64,000 nt of DNA from Lysinibacillus irui. GTDB lineage: Bacteria > Bacillota > Bacilli > Bacillales_A > Planococcaceae. Made by a program: the position numbers and the translations under genes. The stretch is from assembly GCF_028877475.1 (NCBI RefSeq), contig NZ_CP113527.1, positions 489,501-553,500 of the forward strand, given 5' to 3'. Below are positions 1 through 8,949 of the stretch, one piece after another (the stretch's first letter is position 1; each line of letters begins with the position of its first letter). Under the pieces are notes generated by a model, which saw only the letters and a program-made list of their open reading frames with translations, did no database searches and was not told the DNA's origin.

Positions 1-2
1 CG

Positions 3-416
3 TTTGTTTTGATTGGCTCACTTATGCTATGGACACAAAGAAGAGAGCTAAATGTTTTATTATATGGTGAAGAGAGAGCGAAACATCTTGGGGTTAATGT
101 AAAGCGGAGTAAGCATTTGATTTTAGCAGGTGGGTCCATGTTAACGGGAGCGGCTGTAGCGGTTTCTGGGACAATTGGTTTTGTAGGCTTAGTTGTGCCG
201 CATATGACAAGAATGATTTGGGGTTCTGATCATCGCCATTTATTGCCATTATCATTTTTAAATGGCGCCACATTACTGATTATTTGCGATTTAGTAGCAC
301 GAACAATTATCTTGCCCAGAGAGCTACCAATTGGTGTGATTACAGCATTTATCGGAGCACCTGTTTTCTCCTACATATTTTATAAGCAACGAAGAAGCAA
401 GGGGGTACGGGCATGA
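3..416 (+). CDS. BtuC-like FecCD-family ABC permease, 3' part only
   Basis: The reading frame is open to the first base of the window, so only the C-terminal ~137 residues are present. It is the end of a FecCD/BtuC-type inner-membrane permease for iron complexes or cobalamin. The conserved GTIGFVGLVVPHMTR stretch and the C-terminal ELPIGVITAFIGAPVF segment are family hallmarks, with hydrophobic helices between. Its stop overlaps the start of the next gene (ATGA), an ABC ATPase fused to a cobinamide-salvage domain. Cobalamin or cobinamide uptake is therefore more likely than siderophore uptake; that is inference from context. Confidence 0.9.
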   Translation, partial: FVLIGSLMLWTQRRELNVLLYGEERAKHLGVNVKRSKHLILAGGSMLTGAAVAVSGTIGFVGLVVPHMTRMIWGSDHRHLLPLSFLNGATLLIICDLVARTIILPRELPIGVITAFIGAPVFSYIFYKQRRSKGVRA

Positions 417-1873
417 TTGTGGTCGAACATCTATCAGGTGGCTATGAAGACGTAGCAATCGTCAAGGATATAAGCTTCACTGTTGAGAAGGGGAAAATTC
501 TAGGTATTCTAGGACCGAATGGTAGTGGGAAATCCACATTATTAAAGGTAATGAGTGGTATACTACCAGCTATTGATGGAACAATTACTATAGATGGGAA
601 AAATATCCTTTCCTATAATGCTCGTGCTTTGGCGAAAAAGATGGCTGTACTACCTCAGCTTCATGCAAATGCTTTTTCAAACAGTGTGAGAGAGGCCGTT
701 TCACTTGGGCGCTACCCGCATCAAACAGGTTTTTTCTCGAGTTGGTCTGAACAGGACGAACAGGCTGTACAACATGCTATGCTACAAACAGGCGTGAAGC
801 GTTATGAGCATACTGCCATGGAATTTTTATCTGGCGGTGAACAGCAAAGAGTTTTTGTTGCACAAGCATTAGCTCAAACAGCTGAAATTTTACTGCTGGA
901 TGAACCAACGAATCATCTTGATATTGCACACCAACGTCAAATTTTAGATTTGGTTCGGCAGGAAGCTGTGGAGTGTGGTTTAACGGTAGTGATGGTCCTA
1001 CACGATATGAATTTAGCCTCTCTTTATTGTGATGAATTATTGCTTATGGAAGGCGGACAAATGAGAGCACTTGGTGAACCACATGAAGTATTAGTTGCTT
1101 CCCAAATCGAAGAAGTTTATCAAGCTCGAGTGACTACCTATGCCCATCCTGAATTACCAAAACCACAAATTACAATGATGCCCTCAGCTACCGATTTTCA
1201 GGAGCGGGCTGTCATCAAAAAGGAACATTTCACCATAACAGAACATTATATTCAACTCAAGACAGAGATTCCTTTAAAAACAGTATCCTCTGCTGTTCAT
1301 AATCCTGGTATCGGCTGGCATAACTGCTTATTAAATCGCTCTGTACCTAGTGATTATGTCATTAGTGATGTGAAGAGAGAAGTCAACGAGTTTTTGCGTA
1401 AGGGTAAATTTTCGCCTACAAATACGGTTGTTATGTTAACAGCAGTACCAACATCTCTAGTAGCAATGAATGAATTTTCTGCTCCTTTTGGCAGTATGAT
1501 AGTAGCTGTAACAGCTGGTGTAGGGAATGCGGTTGATGTGTCACGTGTACATGAAAGACAGGATGATCCATATATTGGTACTATTAATACATGGGTCATT
1601 ATCAATGGCTGTTTATCAGAGGAAGCATTTTTTCAGGCAATGATGACAGCTACTGAGGCAAAAACGAAAGCTTTACATTCAGAAAATATACGTGACGAGC
1701 GTAGTGGAACCATTGCTACAGGAACTGCTACAGACAGTCTTTTAATTGCAGCGACGCAAAAAGGGGAAGAAATGCTGTATGGTGGTCCAATTACAGAGGT
1801 TGGTAAAATGATTGCTAAAGGTGTTTATGAGACAACGGTTCAGGCAATCAGAAATTATAAAAATTCATTTTAG
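413..1873 (+). CDS. ABC ATPase fused to CbiZ (BtuD-CbiZ), corrinoid uptake and salvage
   Basis: 486 residues in two parts. Residues 1 to about 255 are an ABC ATPase: Walker A GPNGSGKST, signature LSGGEQQRV, Walker B followed by DEPTNHLDI. Residues about 270-486 match the adenosylcobinamide amidohydrolase family CbiZ (HNPGIGWHNCLLNR, AVTAGVGNAVD, GTATDS motifs), which cleaves the aminopropanol arm of adenosylcobinamide to give adenosylcobyric acid for cobalamin rebuilding. Known family: CbiZ is often encoded beside or fused to btu transport genes. The start overlaps the permease stop by 4 nt and has a GGGGG ribosome site. The next gene is a corrinoid adenosyltransferase, consistent with import, adenosylation and remodelling in one operon. 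Confidence 0.9.
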   Translation: MIVVEHLSGGYEDVAIVKDISFTVEKGKILGILGPNGSGKSTLLKVMSGILPAIDGTITIDGKNILSYNARALAKKMAVLPQLHANAFSNSVREAVSLGRYPHQTGFFSSWSEQDEQAVQHAMLQTGVKRYEHTAMEFLSGGEQQRVFVAQALAQTAEILLLDEPTNHLDIAHQRQILDLVRQEAVECGLTVVMVLHDMNLASLYCDELLLMEGGQMRALGEPHEVLVASQIEEVYQARVTTYAHPELPKPQITMMPSATDFQERAVIKKEHFTITEHYIQLKTEIPLKTVSSAVHNPGIGWHNCLLNRSVPSDYVISDVKREVNEFLRKGKFSPTNTVVMLTAVPTSLVAMNEFSAPFGSMIVAVTAGVGNAVDVSRVHERQDDPYIGTINTWVIINGCLSEEAFFQAMMTATEAKTKALHSENIRDERSGTIATGTATDSLLIAATQKGEEMLYGGPITEVGKMIAKGVYETTVQAIRNYKNSF

Positions 1874-1885
1874 GAGATGAGAGAA

Positions 1886-2449
1886 ATGAAGCTTTACACG
1901 AAAACAGGTGATACAGGGAAAACAAGTCTTATTGGAGGTCGCGTTGATAAAGATAGTTTGCGTGTTGAAACATATGGGGCGATTGATGAATTAAACTCCT
2001 TTATTGGTAAGGCTGTTAGTGAATTAGATCAAGCGCTTTTCAAGGATATTTTGACAGACCTAGAAACAATTCAGCATGAACTATTCGATGCAGGTGGAGA
2101 TTTAGCCAATGTGATGAAAGAGCGCCACTATAAATTAACAGAACAACCAATTGAGGTGCTTGAAGCACGTATTGATGCATTATCCGATGAAGCACCACCG
2201 TTACAACGCTTTATATTGCCAGGAGGTGCACCAGCAGCTGCTACTTTACACATTGCTCGTACAGTTGCACGTCGAGCAGAGCGTGAAATGGTAACGCTTA
2301 TGAAGGAAGTTGAGGATGTGCCAAAGGTTGTTCAAAAATATTTAAATCGATTATCAGATTACTTATTTGCTGCTGCACGTGTTGTGAATGCTCGATTAAA
2401 TGTAGCAGATGTAGAATATATTCGTAGCGGCAATGTCTTTAAAAAATAA
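1886..2449 (+). CDS. PduO-type corrinoid (cob(I)alamin) adenosyltransferase
   Basis: 187 residues. The N-terminal YTKTGDTGKTSL is the ATP-binding signature of PduO/MMAB-type adenosyltransferases, and the C-terminal RLSDYLFAAARVVN motif completes it. The enzyme transfers the adenosyl group of ATP to cob(I)alamin, producing the cofactor needed by IcmF encoded 8 kb downstream. The start at 1886 is preferred over an in-frame ATG at 1877 because AGGAG (1872-1876) lies 9 nt before it; 1877 touches the ribosome site. It is the last gene of the corrinoid operon and is followed by a terminator hairpin. Confidence 0.92.
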   Translation: MKLYTKTGDTGKTSLIGGRVDKDSLRVETYGAIDELNSFIGKAVSELDQALFKDILTDLETIQHELFDAGGDLANVMKERHYKLTEQPIEVLEARIDALSDEAPPLQRFILPGGAPAAATLHIARTVARRAEREMVTLMKEVEDVPKVVQKYLNRLSDYLFAAARVVNARLNVADVEYIRSGNVFKK

Positions 2450-2504
2450 AATGTAATTTAATGTTGTATCAGTGAATCTCTAGTTGTAATTGATTAGGAA
2501 AGTA

Positions 2505-2544
2505 AAAAATGCTACTTTGAAAAAAATTCAGGGTGGCTTTTTTT
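2505..2544 (+). terminator. Rho-independent terminator of the corrinoid operon
   Basis: A 10-bp stem (2511-2520 with 2528-2537, three G-U pairs) with an A-rich loop is flanked by A residues and followed by seven T. It ends the btu/cbiZ/adenosyltransferase operon. Confidence 0.7.
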
Positions 2545-2594
2545 CTTGTAAAATGTAAGAATATAAAATTATCAGAAATATTTCCGTTTTATGT

Positions 2595-2612
2595 TGACTG
2601 AATGCTCACTCA
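2595..2612 (+). promoter_or_regulatory. Putative TetR (FadR-like) operator before the fadF-like gene
   Basis: TGACTGAATGCTCACTCA is an imperfect dyad (TGACTGA, 4-nt centre, TCACTCA). The same motif recurs, inverted, at 5082-5099 before the thiolase operon. A TATAAT -10 box lies at 2629-2634, so the site would cover the -35 region. The half-site layout resembles the known B. subtilis FadR box (TGAATGA-N4-TCATTCA). Assignment to the TetR protein at 10090 is inference. Confidence 0.6.
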
Positions 2613-2718
2613 TTTATTAGAATAGGAATATAATGATAAAGTGACGTACATTTCCGTATGAACTAGCAAATTTTCCACAAAGAGAGAAAATGACGACAAA
2701 CTAAAGGGGGGACCAACC

Positions 2719-4953
2719 ATGAGTCCATTATTAATTGCTAACATTGTCTTAACAGTCGTGGTTGTGCTTTATGCAGTAGGATTGTTCTTCTATCTGTTAA
2801 AAACACGCTATAAATATGTGCAATTGGGGAAAAAGGTTGAGTTTGATGAAAGTGTTAAGGAACGACTTCGCTATATTATGGTCAATGTATTTGGTCAAAA
2901 TAAGCTATTAAAGGATCCGAAAAGTGGATTAATTCACGTTATGTTTTTCTATGGGTTTTTAATGGTACAGCTAGGTGCTATTGATTTAATCTGGAAGGGG
3001 TTAGCACCAGGATCACATCTGCCATTAGGCATATTCTATGGTGTCTTTACATTCTTCCAAGAGCTTGTGGTTTTAATGATTTTAATCGCAGTAGTGTGGG
3101 CATTCTACCGACGCTATGTGGAAAAGCTAGTGCGTCTAAAGAGAGGATGGAAAAACGGTCTTGTATTAATTTTCATTGGGGGATTAATGGTATCAACATT
3201 ACTTGCCAATGGTATGGGGTTAATTTGGCATGGTGAAGGATTAACGTATACAGAGCCAGTTGCTTCTAGCATTGCTGCTATTTTTGGTTTCTTACCTACA
3301 TCAGTAGCTGCTGGAGTATTTTATGTCATGTGGTGGGCACACCTTTTAATTTTACTAACATTCCTTGTGTACGTTCCACAATCTAAGCATTTCCATTTAA
3401 TTGTAAGTCCGCTTAACGTTTACATGAATCGTTTAGATCGCACAGGTACATTAACACCAATCGATTTTGAGGCTTTAGAAGAAGCTGGTGAAAACGTTGA
3501 AAGTGAAGAGGATATGCCTTCAATTGGGGTTGGGCGCATACAGGACTTCACGCAAAAGCAAATGCTAGATTTGTATTCTTGTGTAGAATGTGGGCGCTGT
3601 ACAAATATGTGTCCAGCAACAGGAACAGGAAAAATGCTATCTCCAATGGATTTAATCGTAAAACTACGCGATCATCTAACATTTACTGGAGCTGTTGTAA
3701 CGAAGCAAAAGCCTTGGGTACCATATCAATTCTTTGCCAATACAAAGGGTAATCAACTTGCAATGGCTGCTGGTGCTGAAGGTGCTGTGATTGAAGATAT
3801 TTACAGTCCATCTTTAATTGGCGATGTCATTACGGAAGAAGAAATTTGGGCTTGTACGACTTGTCGTAACTGTGAGGATCAATGTCCAGTAATGAATGAG
3901 CATGTTGATAAAATCATTGACCTACGTCGTTATTTAACAATGACGGAAGGGAAAGTAAACCCAGATGCGCAACGTGCTATGACAAATATCGAGCGACAAG
4001 GAAACCCTTGGGGCTTAAACCGTAAAGAGAAAGAAAACTGGCGTGACCTTGATCCAACAATCCATATTCCAACAGTAAAAGAGCTGAAAAAATCTGGTGA
4101 GGAAATGGAGTACTTATTCTGGGTTGGCTCGATGGGGGCATTCGATAACCGTTCTCAAAAAATTGCTTTGGCGTTCTGCCGCTTATTAAACGAAGCTGGT
4201 GTGAAGTTTGCAATTTTAGGTAATAAAGAGAAAAACTCTGGGGATACACCTCGACGTTTAGGCAATGAATTTTTATTCCAGGAGCTAGCTACAGCAAATA
4301 TTGATGAGTTTGTTAAAAACGATGTGAAAAAAATCGTAACAATTGACCCTCATGCTTACAACATCTTTAAAAACGAATATCAAGATTTTGGCTGGAAAGG
4401 TGAAGTTTATCACCATACTGAATTATTAAATCAGTTGATTGAAGAAAATCGTCTAGCGCTAAATTATGAGGTGCATGAAACAATTGTTTTCCATGATTCT
4501 TGTTACTTAGGACGTTATAACGATGTCTATGATGCTCCGCGTGAAATCTTACGAGGTATTCCAGGCGTGAAGCTTGTAGAAATGGAACGAAACCGCGAAT
4601 CAGCTATGTGCTGTGGTGCTGGTGGAGGCTTAATGTGGATGGAAGAGCATGTCGGTAACCGCATTAACGTGGCGCGTACAGAGCAGGCTCTTGCAACAAA
4701 TGCATCTGTTATTTCCTCTGGATGTCCTTACTGCTTAACAATGCTAGAGGATGGCACAAAGGCAAAAGAAGTGGAAGATTCAATTGGAACATTTGATGTT
4801 GCAGAATTACTAGAGCGATCAGTGTTTGGTGAAAAAGTGAAGGCTACAGAACAATCTTCTGAAGAAGCAAAAGAAGATACACTTGAAGAAGTCGTAGCGT
4901 CAGTAGAAAACATTCAACAAGACGAGAATGTTGAAGCAAACGCAGAAAAATGA
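2719..4953 (+). CDS. fadF: FadF-like membrane iron-sulfur oxidoreductase (HdrD/GlpC type)
   Basis: 744 residues. The N-terminus (1 to about 230) has several hydrophobic helices of the respiratory NarI/HdrE type. It is followed by two 4Fe-4S motifs (CVECGRCTNMCP, CTTCRNCEDQCP) and a cysteine-rich CCG domain (DSCYLGR, CCGAGGG). A Glu-rich tail of about 55 residues closes the protein. The homologue in B. subtilis (fadF/ywjF) sits beside acdA and rpoE and is thought to pass electrons from acyl-CoA oxidation, via electron-transfer flavoprotein, to the quinone pool. The ribosome site is AAAGGGGGG before ATG 2719. It is a single-gene transcript: its own promoter and operator, then a terminator at 5035. 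Confidence 0.88.
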   Translation: MSPLLIANIVLTVVVVLYAVGLFFYLLKTRYKYVQLGKKVEFDESVKERLRYIMVNVFGQNKLLKDPKSGLIHVMFFYGFLMVQLGAIDLIWKGLAPGSHLPLGIFYGVFTFFQELVVLMILIAVVWAFYRRYVEKLVRLKRGWKNGLVLIFIGGLMVSTLLANGMGLIWHGEGLTYTEPVASSIAAIFGFLPTSVAAGVFYVMWWAHLLILLTFLVYVPQSKHFHLIVSPLNVYMNRLDRTGTLTPIDFEALEEAGENVESEEDMPSIGVGRIQDFTQKQMLDLYSCVECGRCTNMCPATGTGKMLSPMDLIVKLRDHLTFTGAVVTKQKPWVPYQFFANTKGNQLAMAAGAEGAVIEDIYSPSLIGDVITEEEIWACTTCRNCEDQCPVMNEHVDKIIDLRRYLTMTEGKVNPDAQRAMTNIERQGNPWGLNRKEKENWRDLDPTIHIPTVKELKKSGEEMEYLFWVGSMGAFDNRSQKIALAFCRLLNEAGVKFAILGNKEKNSGDTPRRLGNEFLFQELATANIDEFVKNDVKKIVTIDPHAYNIFKNEYQDFGWKGEVYHHTELLNQLIEENRLALNYEVHETIVFHDSCYLGRYNDVYDAPREILRGIPGVKLVEMERNRESAMCCGAGGGLMWMEEHVGNRINVARTEQALATNASVISSGCPYCLTMLEDGTKAKEVEDSIGTFDVAELLERSVFGEKVKATEQSSEEAKEDTLEEVVASVENIQQDENVEANAEK

Positions 4954-5034
4954 TCACTATTGCAGAAATATTTTAGTTATCTGAAAAATATAAATTGCAC
5001 AATAAAAAATTGTTTTGTAGAATAAGATTAAATA

Positions 5035-5070
5035 GAAATGGGAGTTGAAATAACAAACTCCCATTTTTTA
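5035..5070 (+). terminator. Terminator after the fadF-like gene
   Basis: An 11-bp perfect stem (AAATGGGAGTT pairing with AACTCCCATTT) is followed by a T run. It separates fadF from the thiolase operon, whose operator starts 12 bp later. Confidence 0.85.
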
Positions 5071-5081
5071 TCGATAGGAGT

Positions 5082-5099
5082 CGAGCGAGCGTTCAGTCA
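5082..5099 (-). promoter_or_regulatory. Putative TetR (FadR-like) operator before the thiolase operon
   Basis: Read on the minus strand this is TGACTGAACGCTCGCTCG, matching the site at 2595 at 15 of 18 positions. It lies 53 bp before the thiolase start. Two copies before two functionally linked transcription units, with a TetR gene in the second unit, support a shared autoregulated regulon; binding is inferred. Confidence 0.6.
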
Positions 5100-5151
5100 A
5101 TAAAATGCTTCACTACTTCATCGAGTACGTAAAACAAAAGGGGTGTTTTAC

Positions 5152-6357
5152 TTGAATAGAACTGTAATTTTAGCAGGAGCAAGAACAGCATTTGGTAAAT
5201 TTGGTGGTTCATTATCGCCATTACATGCAAGTGATTTAGGGGCAATTGCAATAAAAGGTGCATTAGAGAAAGCAAATATTGCATCAGAAGAAGTCAATGA
5301 AGTGATTTTAGGCTCTGTATTACAAGGGGGACAGGGGCAAATTCCTTCTCGACAGGCAGCAATAAAAGCCAATTTACCAATAGAGGTAAAAACAGAAACA
5401 ATTAATAAAGTTTGTGCGTCGGGGATGCGGGCTGTAACATTAGCCGATCAATTGATTCGATTAGGGGACGAAGAAGTGATTGTTGCTGGTGGAATGGAGT
5501 CTATGTCCAATGCTCCGTACTATCTATTAAATGGTCGAAATGGTTTAAGAATGGGAGATTCCACAATGGTGGATGGCATGCTATATGATGGTCTAACTTG
5601 TGCTTTCGATAAAGCAAGACCACATATGGGGAGCTATGGCAATGCGACGGCTCAAGAGTTTTCACTAAGCCGTGAGGAGCAGGATGCTTGGTCAGTACGC
5701 AGTCATGAACGTGCTCTTGCAGCAATTGACAAAGGATATTTTGCAGAAGAAATCGTACCGGTAGAGATTCCTCAACGCAAAGGCGAGCCGCTTATTGTCG
5801 ATACAGACGAAGCACCAAGAGCAGGTACATCCTTGGAGGTACTAGCGAAGCTGAAACCAGCCTTTGATAAGGATGGCACAATTACAGCAGGTAACGCACC
5901 TGGCGTTAATGATGGTGCATGTGCCCTTGTTGTTATGAGTGAGGAACGAGCAGCACGTGAAGGCAGAGAGCCCTTGGCAGTAATTATTGGGCACGAAGAG
6001 CTAGCAATAGAGCCTGAAAATTTCCCGCAAACTCCTGGTCTTGTTATTAATAAATTGCTGAAAAAGACTAATAAATCATTAGCTGATATTGATTTGATTG
6101 AAATTAATGAAGCCTTTGCAGCAGTTGCTTTAGTTAGCAAGCAATTAGCTGATTTAGATGCAGAAAAGGTCAATGTAAATGGCGGTGCAGTTGCTTTAGG
6201 TCATCCGATTGGGGCGTCTGGAGCACGTATTATTTTAACGCTTGCACATGAATTAAAGCGCCGTGGTGGGGGTATTGGCATTGCAGCAATTTGTTCAGGC
6301 GGTGGTCAAGGAGATGCAATTATGATAGAAGTACCGAAAACAGGGGGACTGAACTAA
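5152..6357 (+). CDS. mmgA: Acetyl-CoA acyltransferase (thiolase), MmgA-like
   Basis: 401 residues, full thiolase length. The nucleophilic Cys88 lies in NKVCASGMRAV. The C-terminal active site shows NEAF, GGAVALGHPIGASGARI and the second cysteine in CSGGGQGDA. It carries out thiolytic cleavage of 3-ketoacyl-CoA, or the reverse acetoacetyl-CoA synthesis. TTG 5152 is taken as start because AAGGGGTG sits just before it; an in-frame GTG at 5143 is itself inside that ribosome site. It is the first gene of a unit with mmgB, two acyl-CoA dehydrogenases and the TetR gene; its stop codon overlaps the mmgB start (TAATG). Sequence similarity to B. subtilis MmgA is strong by eye. Confidence 0.93.
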   Translation: MNRTVILAGARTAFGKFGGSLSPLHASDLGAIAIKGALEKANIASEEVNEVILGSVLQGGQGQIPSRQAAIKANLPIEVKTETINKVCASGMRAVTLADQLIRLGDEEVIVAGGMESMSNAPYYLLNGRNGLRMGDSTMVDGMLYDGLTCAFDKARPHMGSYGNATAQEFSLSREEQDAWSVRSHERALAAIDKGYFAEEIVPVEIPQRKGEPLIVDTDEAPRAGTSLEVLAKLKPAFDKDGTITAGNAPGVNDGACALVVMSEERAAREGREPLAVIIGHEELAIEPENFPQTPGLVINKLLKKTNKSLADIDLIEINEAFAAVALVSKQLADLDAEKVNVNGGAVALGHPIGASGARIILTLAHELKRRGGGIGIAAICSGGGQGDAIMIEVPKTGGLN

Positions 6358-7208
6358 TGGGAATTCAAAAGGTAATGGTCATTGGTGCAGGGCAAATGGG
6401 CTCTGGCATTGCACAGGTTTGTGCACAAGCAGGCTATGAAGTGAAATTAAACGATATCAAACAAGAATTCTTCGAGCGTGGGATTGGGGTTATTACAAAA
6501 AATCTTTCACGTGATATAGAAAAGGGTCGTAAAACGGAGGATGAGAAGGCGGCTATTCTAGGTCGAATTACTATGTCACTAGATTTACAGGATGCTAGTG
6601 ATGTAGACATTATCATTGAGGCAGCTGTAGAAAATATGGACATTAAGCAATCCATTTTTAAGCAACTTGATGAAATTGCACCTACACATGCTATTTTAGC
6701 TACGAATACATCTTCACTGCCAATTACAGAGATTGCAGCGGTAACAAATCGTCCGGAACAAGTAATTGGGATGCACTTTATGAATCCGGTACCTGTTATG
6801 AAGCTTGTAGAAATCATTAGGGGATTAGCAACAGCGGATGAAGTGTACAAAGCTGTTGAAGAGATGACGATTAAGTTATCAAAAACACCAGTGGAAGTAA
6901 ATGACTTCCCAGGTTTTATTTCAAATAGAATCTTGCTTCCGATGATTAATGAAGCAATTTATGCACTTTATGAAGGCGTAGCTACAAAGGAAGCAATTGA
7001 CGATGTTATGAAGCTTGGTATGAATCATCCAATGGGACCATTAACATTAGCAGACTTCATTGGCTTAGATACTTGCCTATACATCATGGAGATTTTACAT
7101 GAGGGTCTAGGAGATAGTAAATATCGTCCTTGTCCACTGCTTCGCAAATACGTAGCAGCAGGCTGGCTAGGGAAAAAATCAGGAAGAGGCTTTTACGTAT
7201 ATGAATAA
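6357..7208 (+). CDS. mmgB: 3-hydroxybutyryl-CoA dehydrogenase, MmgB-like
   Basis: 283 residues, normal family length. It has an N-terminal NAD-binding Rossmann motif GAGQMGSG, the catalytic region NTSSLPITEIA and HFMNPVPVMKLVE, and the C-terminal dimer domain ending GWLGKKSGRGFYVYE. It oxidises 3-hydroxyacyl-CoA to 3-ketoacyl-CoA for the thiolase next door. ATG 6357 overlaps the thiolase stop by one base, indicating translational coupling; longer in-frame extensions inside mmgA are rejected. No enoyl-CoA hydratase is encoded in this cluster, so that step must be supplied from elsewhere. Confidence 0.93.
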   Translation: MGIQKVMVIGAGQMGSGIAQVCAQAGYEVKLNDIKQEFFERGIGVITKNLSRDIEKGRKTEDEKAAILGRITMSLDLQDASDVDIIIEAAVENMDIKQSIFKQLDEIAPTHAILATNTSSLPITEIAAVTNRPEQVIGMHFMNPVPVMKLVEIIRGLATADEVYKAVEEMTIKLSKTPVEVNDFPGFISNRILLPMINEAIYALYEGVATKEAIDDVMKLGMNHPMGPLTLADFIGLDTCLYIMEILHEGLGDSKYRPCPLLRKYVAAGWLGKKSGRGFYVYE

Positions 7209-7264
7209 TCCTATGGGGATGGGGTTATAGATGCAACGGACAACTTAGAGGGGTGACATTATAG

Positions 7265-8401
7265 ATGCATTTGCAATTTACAGATGAGCAAATTATGATG
7301 CGCGATATGGTTCGTAATTTCGCTCAAGAAAAAATTCAACCATGGGTAGAGCGAATGGAGGCAGGGGAATTCCCCCGAGAGATTCTTCAACAAATGGGTG
7401 AACTAGGATTAATGGGGATTACAACACCAGAAGACTTAGGTGGATCTGGTATGGATTTTACATCGTATATTATTGCGATCAATGAACTATCGAAAGTAAG
7501 CGCTGTAATGGGGGTTATTTTATCGGTGCATACATCGGTAGGTACAAATCCTATCATTTACTTCGGGAATGAAGAACAAAAGAAACGTTATGTACCTAAG
7601 CTTGCAGCAGGGGAATATTTAGGGGCGTTTTGTTTAACAGAGCCGAGTGCAGGTTCGGATGCTGGTTCATTACAATCAAAGGCAGTAAAAGATGGCGATG
7701 AATACGTCATAAATGGCTCAAAAGTATTTATTACAAATGGTGGTGAGGCTGATGTGTATATTGTCTTCGCATCGACTAACCCTACTGATAAAACACGAGG
7801 TATTTCGGCCTTTATTGTCGAAAAAGGAACACCTGGCTTAATTATTGGAAAAGATGAACAGAAAATGGGCTTACACGGCTCACGTACTGTTCAATTAACA
7901 TTTGATAATTGTCGTATTCCAGCCGACAACCTACTTGGGGAAGAGGGGGAAGGCTTCAAGATTGCGATGGCCAATTTAGATGTTGGACGCATTGGTATTG
8001 CAGCACAGGCATTAGGTATTGCTGAAGCAGCACTAGAAGCGGCTACTGCTTATGCAAAGGAACGTGTACAATTTGGTAAACCAATTGCTACACAACAAGG
8101 GGTTGGCTTTAAGCTAGCTGATATGGCAACAGCGGTTGAATCAGCAAAACTATTAGTCTATCGCGCAGCAGATTTACGTGCAAAAGGTTTACCTTGTGGA
8201 GCGGAAGCCTCAATGGCTAAACTCTTTGCATCACGAACAGCTGTACAAACTGCAATCGAAGCTGTTCAAGTATTTGGCGGCTATGGCTATACAGAAGATT
8301 ATCCAGTAGAACGCTACTTCCGCGATGCAAAGGTCACAGAAATCTATGAAGGCACAAGTGAGATTCAAAGATTAGTCATTAGTAAACATTTACTGAAATA
8401 A
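7265..8401 (+). CDS. mmgC: Acyl-CoA dehydrogenase, short/branched-chain type (MmgC-like)
   Basis: 378 residues with the standard three-domain acyl-CoA dehydrogenase fold: helical N-domain, FAD-binding middle part (FCLTEPSAGSDAGS, FITNGG) and C-terminal helical domain ([34 protein letters not shown], here split by its motifs). The Glu in IYEGTSE is the usual catalytic base of the short-chain class. It introduces the alpha-beta double bond using FAD and passes electrons to electron-transfer flavoprotein. GAGGGGTGA precedes ATG 7265. The gene sits 56 bp after mmgB, in the same unit; substrate length cannot be read from sequence alone. Confidence 0.9.
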   Translation: MHLQFTDEQIMMRDMVRNFAQEKIQPWVERMEAGEFPREILQQMGELGLMGITTPEDLGGSGMDFTSYIIAINELSKVSAVMGVILSVHTSVGTNPIIYFGNEEQKKRYVPKLAAGEYLGAFCLTEPSAGSDAGSLQSKAVKDGDEYVINGSKVFITNGGEADVYIVFASTNPTDKTRGISAFIVEKGTPGLIIGKDEQKMGLHGSRTVQLTFDNCRIPADNLLGEEGEGFKIAMANLDVGRIGIAAQALGIAEAALEAATAYAKERVQFGKPIATQQGVGFKLADMATAVESAKLLVYRAADLRAKGLPCGAEASMAKLFASRTAVQTAIEAVQVFGGYGYTEDYPVERYFRDAKVTEIYEGTSEIQRLVISKHLLK

Positions 8402-8949
8402 AGCCTGATGTTAGGTTATGTTGATGAATTAATGGAGGAGAAAGTCGCTCTGTATAATGGGGAAATCGATCAAATAAGTGTGGACACCGTTCAGAAGAGA
8501 GAGAACTCCGCTTAAAGAAGGGATAGAACCCTTTTATGGGAGAAATGCACTCAAAGGAAGTGGAGACCGGCTCTAAAGTTTGAGAAACCCGCTCTAAAGT
8601 GTGAGGAATCCGCTCAAAGGAAGTGGAGACCCGCTCCAAAGTGTGAGAAACCCGCTCAAAGGAAGTGGAGACCCGCTCCAAAGTGTGAGAAATCCGCTCA
8701 AAGGAAGTGGCAACCCGCTCCAAAGTGTGAGAAATCCGCTCAAAGAGTGTGGCAACCCGCTCCAAAGTGTGAGAAATCCGCTCAAAGGAAGTGGAGACCG
8801 GCTCCAAAGTGTGAGAAACCCGCTCAAAGAGTGTGGAGACCGGCTCCAAATTGTGAGAAATCCGCTCAAAGCGATCGAAATCCTTCAGCCGACATAACAG
8901 CATACAGGTAGCTACAGAACAGAGTCTAATTAAAAAGGGGAAATGGACA
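8402..8949 (+). repeat. Tandem array A: about 19 units with a 21-bp period
   Basis: The 548-bp gap between the two acyl-CoA dehydrogenase genes holds a tandem array from roughly 8477 to 8880. Two 21-bp units alternate, CCCGCTCCAAAGTGTGAGAA(A) and CCCGCTCAAAGGAAGTGGAG(A), giving a 42-bp higher-order period; the left end is degenerate. Because 21 is a multiple of 3, long spurious frames are open on both strands; I do not call them genes. The rest of the gap (8402-8476, 8881-8949) shows only the ribosome site of the next gene (AAGGGG). Confidence 0.9.

Noticed and set aside
5772-6173. Minus-strand 133-residue frame inside mmgA (and similar shadows inside mmgB, murZ, atpF, mbl)
   Set aside because: Antisense shadows of well-recognised genes, without ribosome sites or domain features.
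8477-8903. Long frames on both strands through array A (up to 174 residues)
   Set aside because: They exist because the 21-bp unit is a multiple of three; no ribosome sites and no globular protein character.
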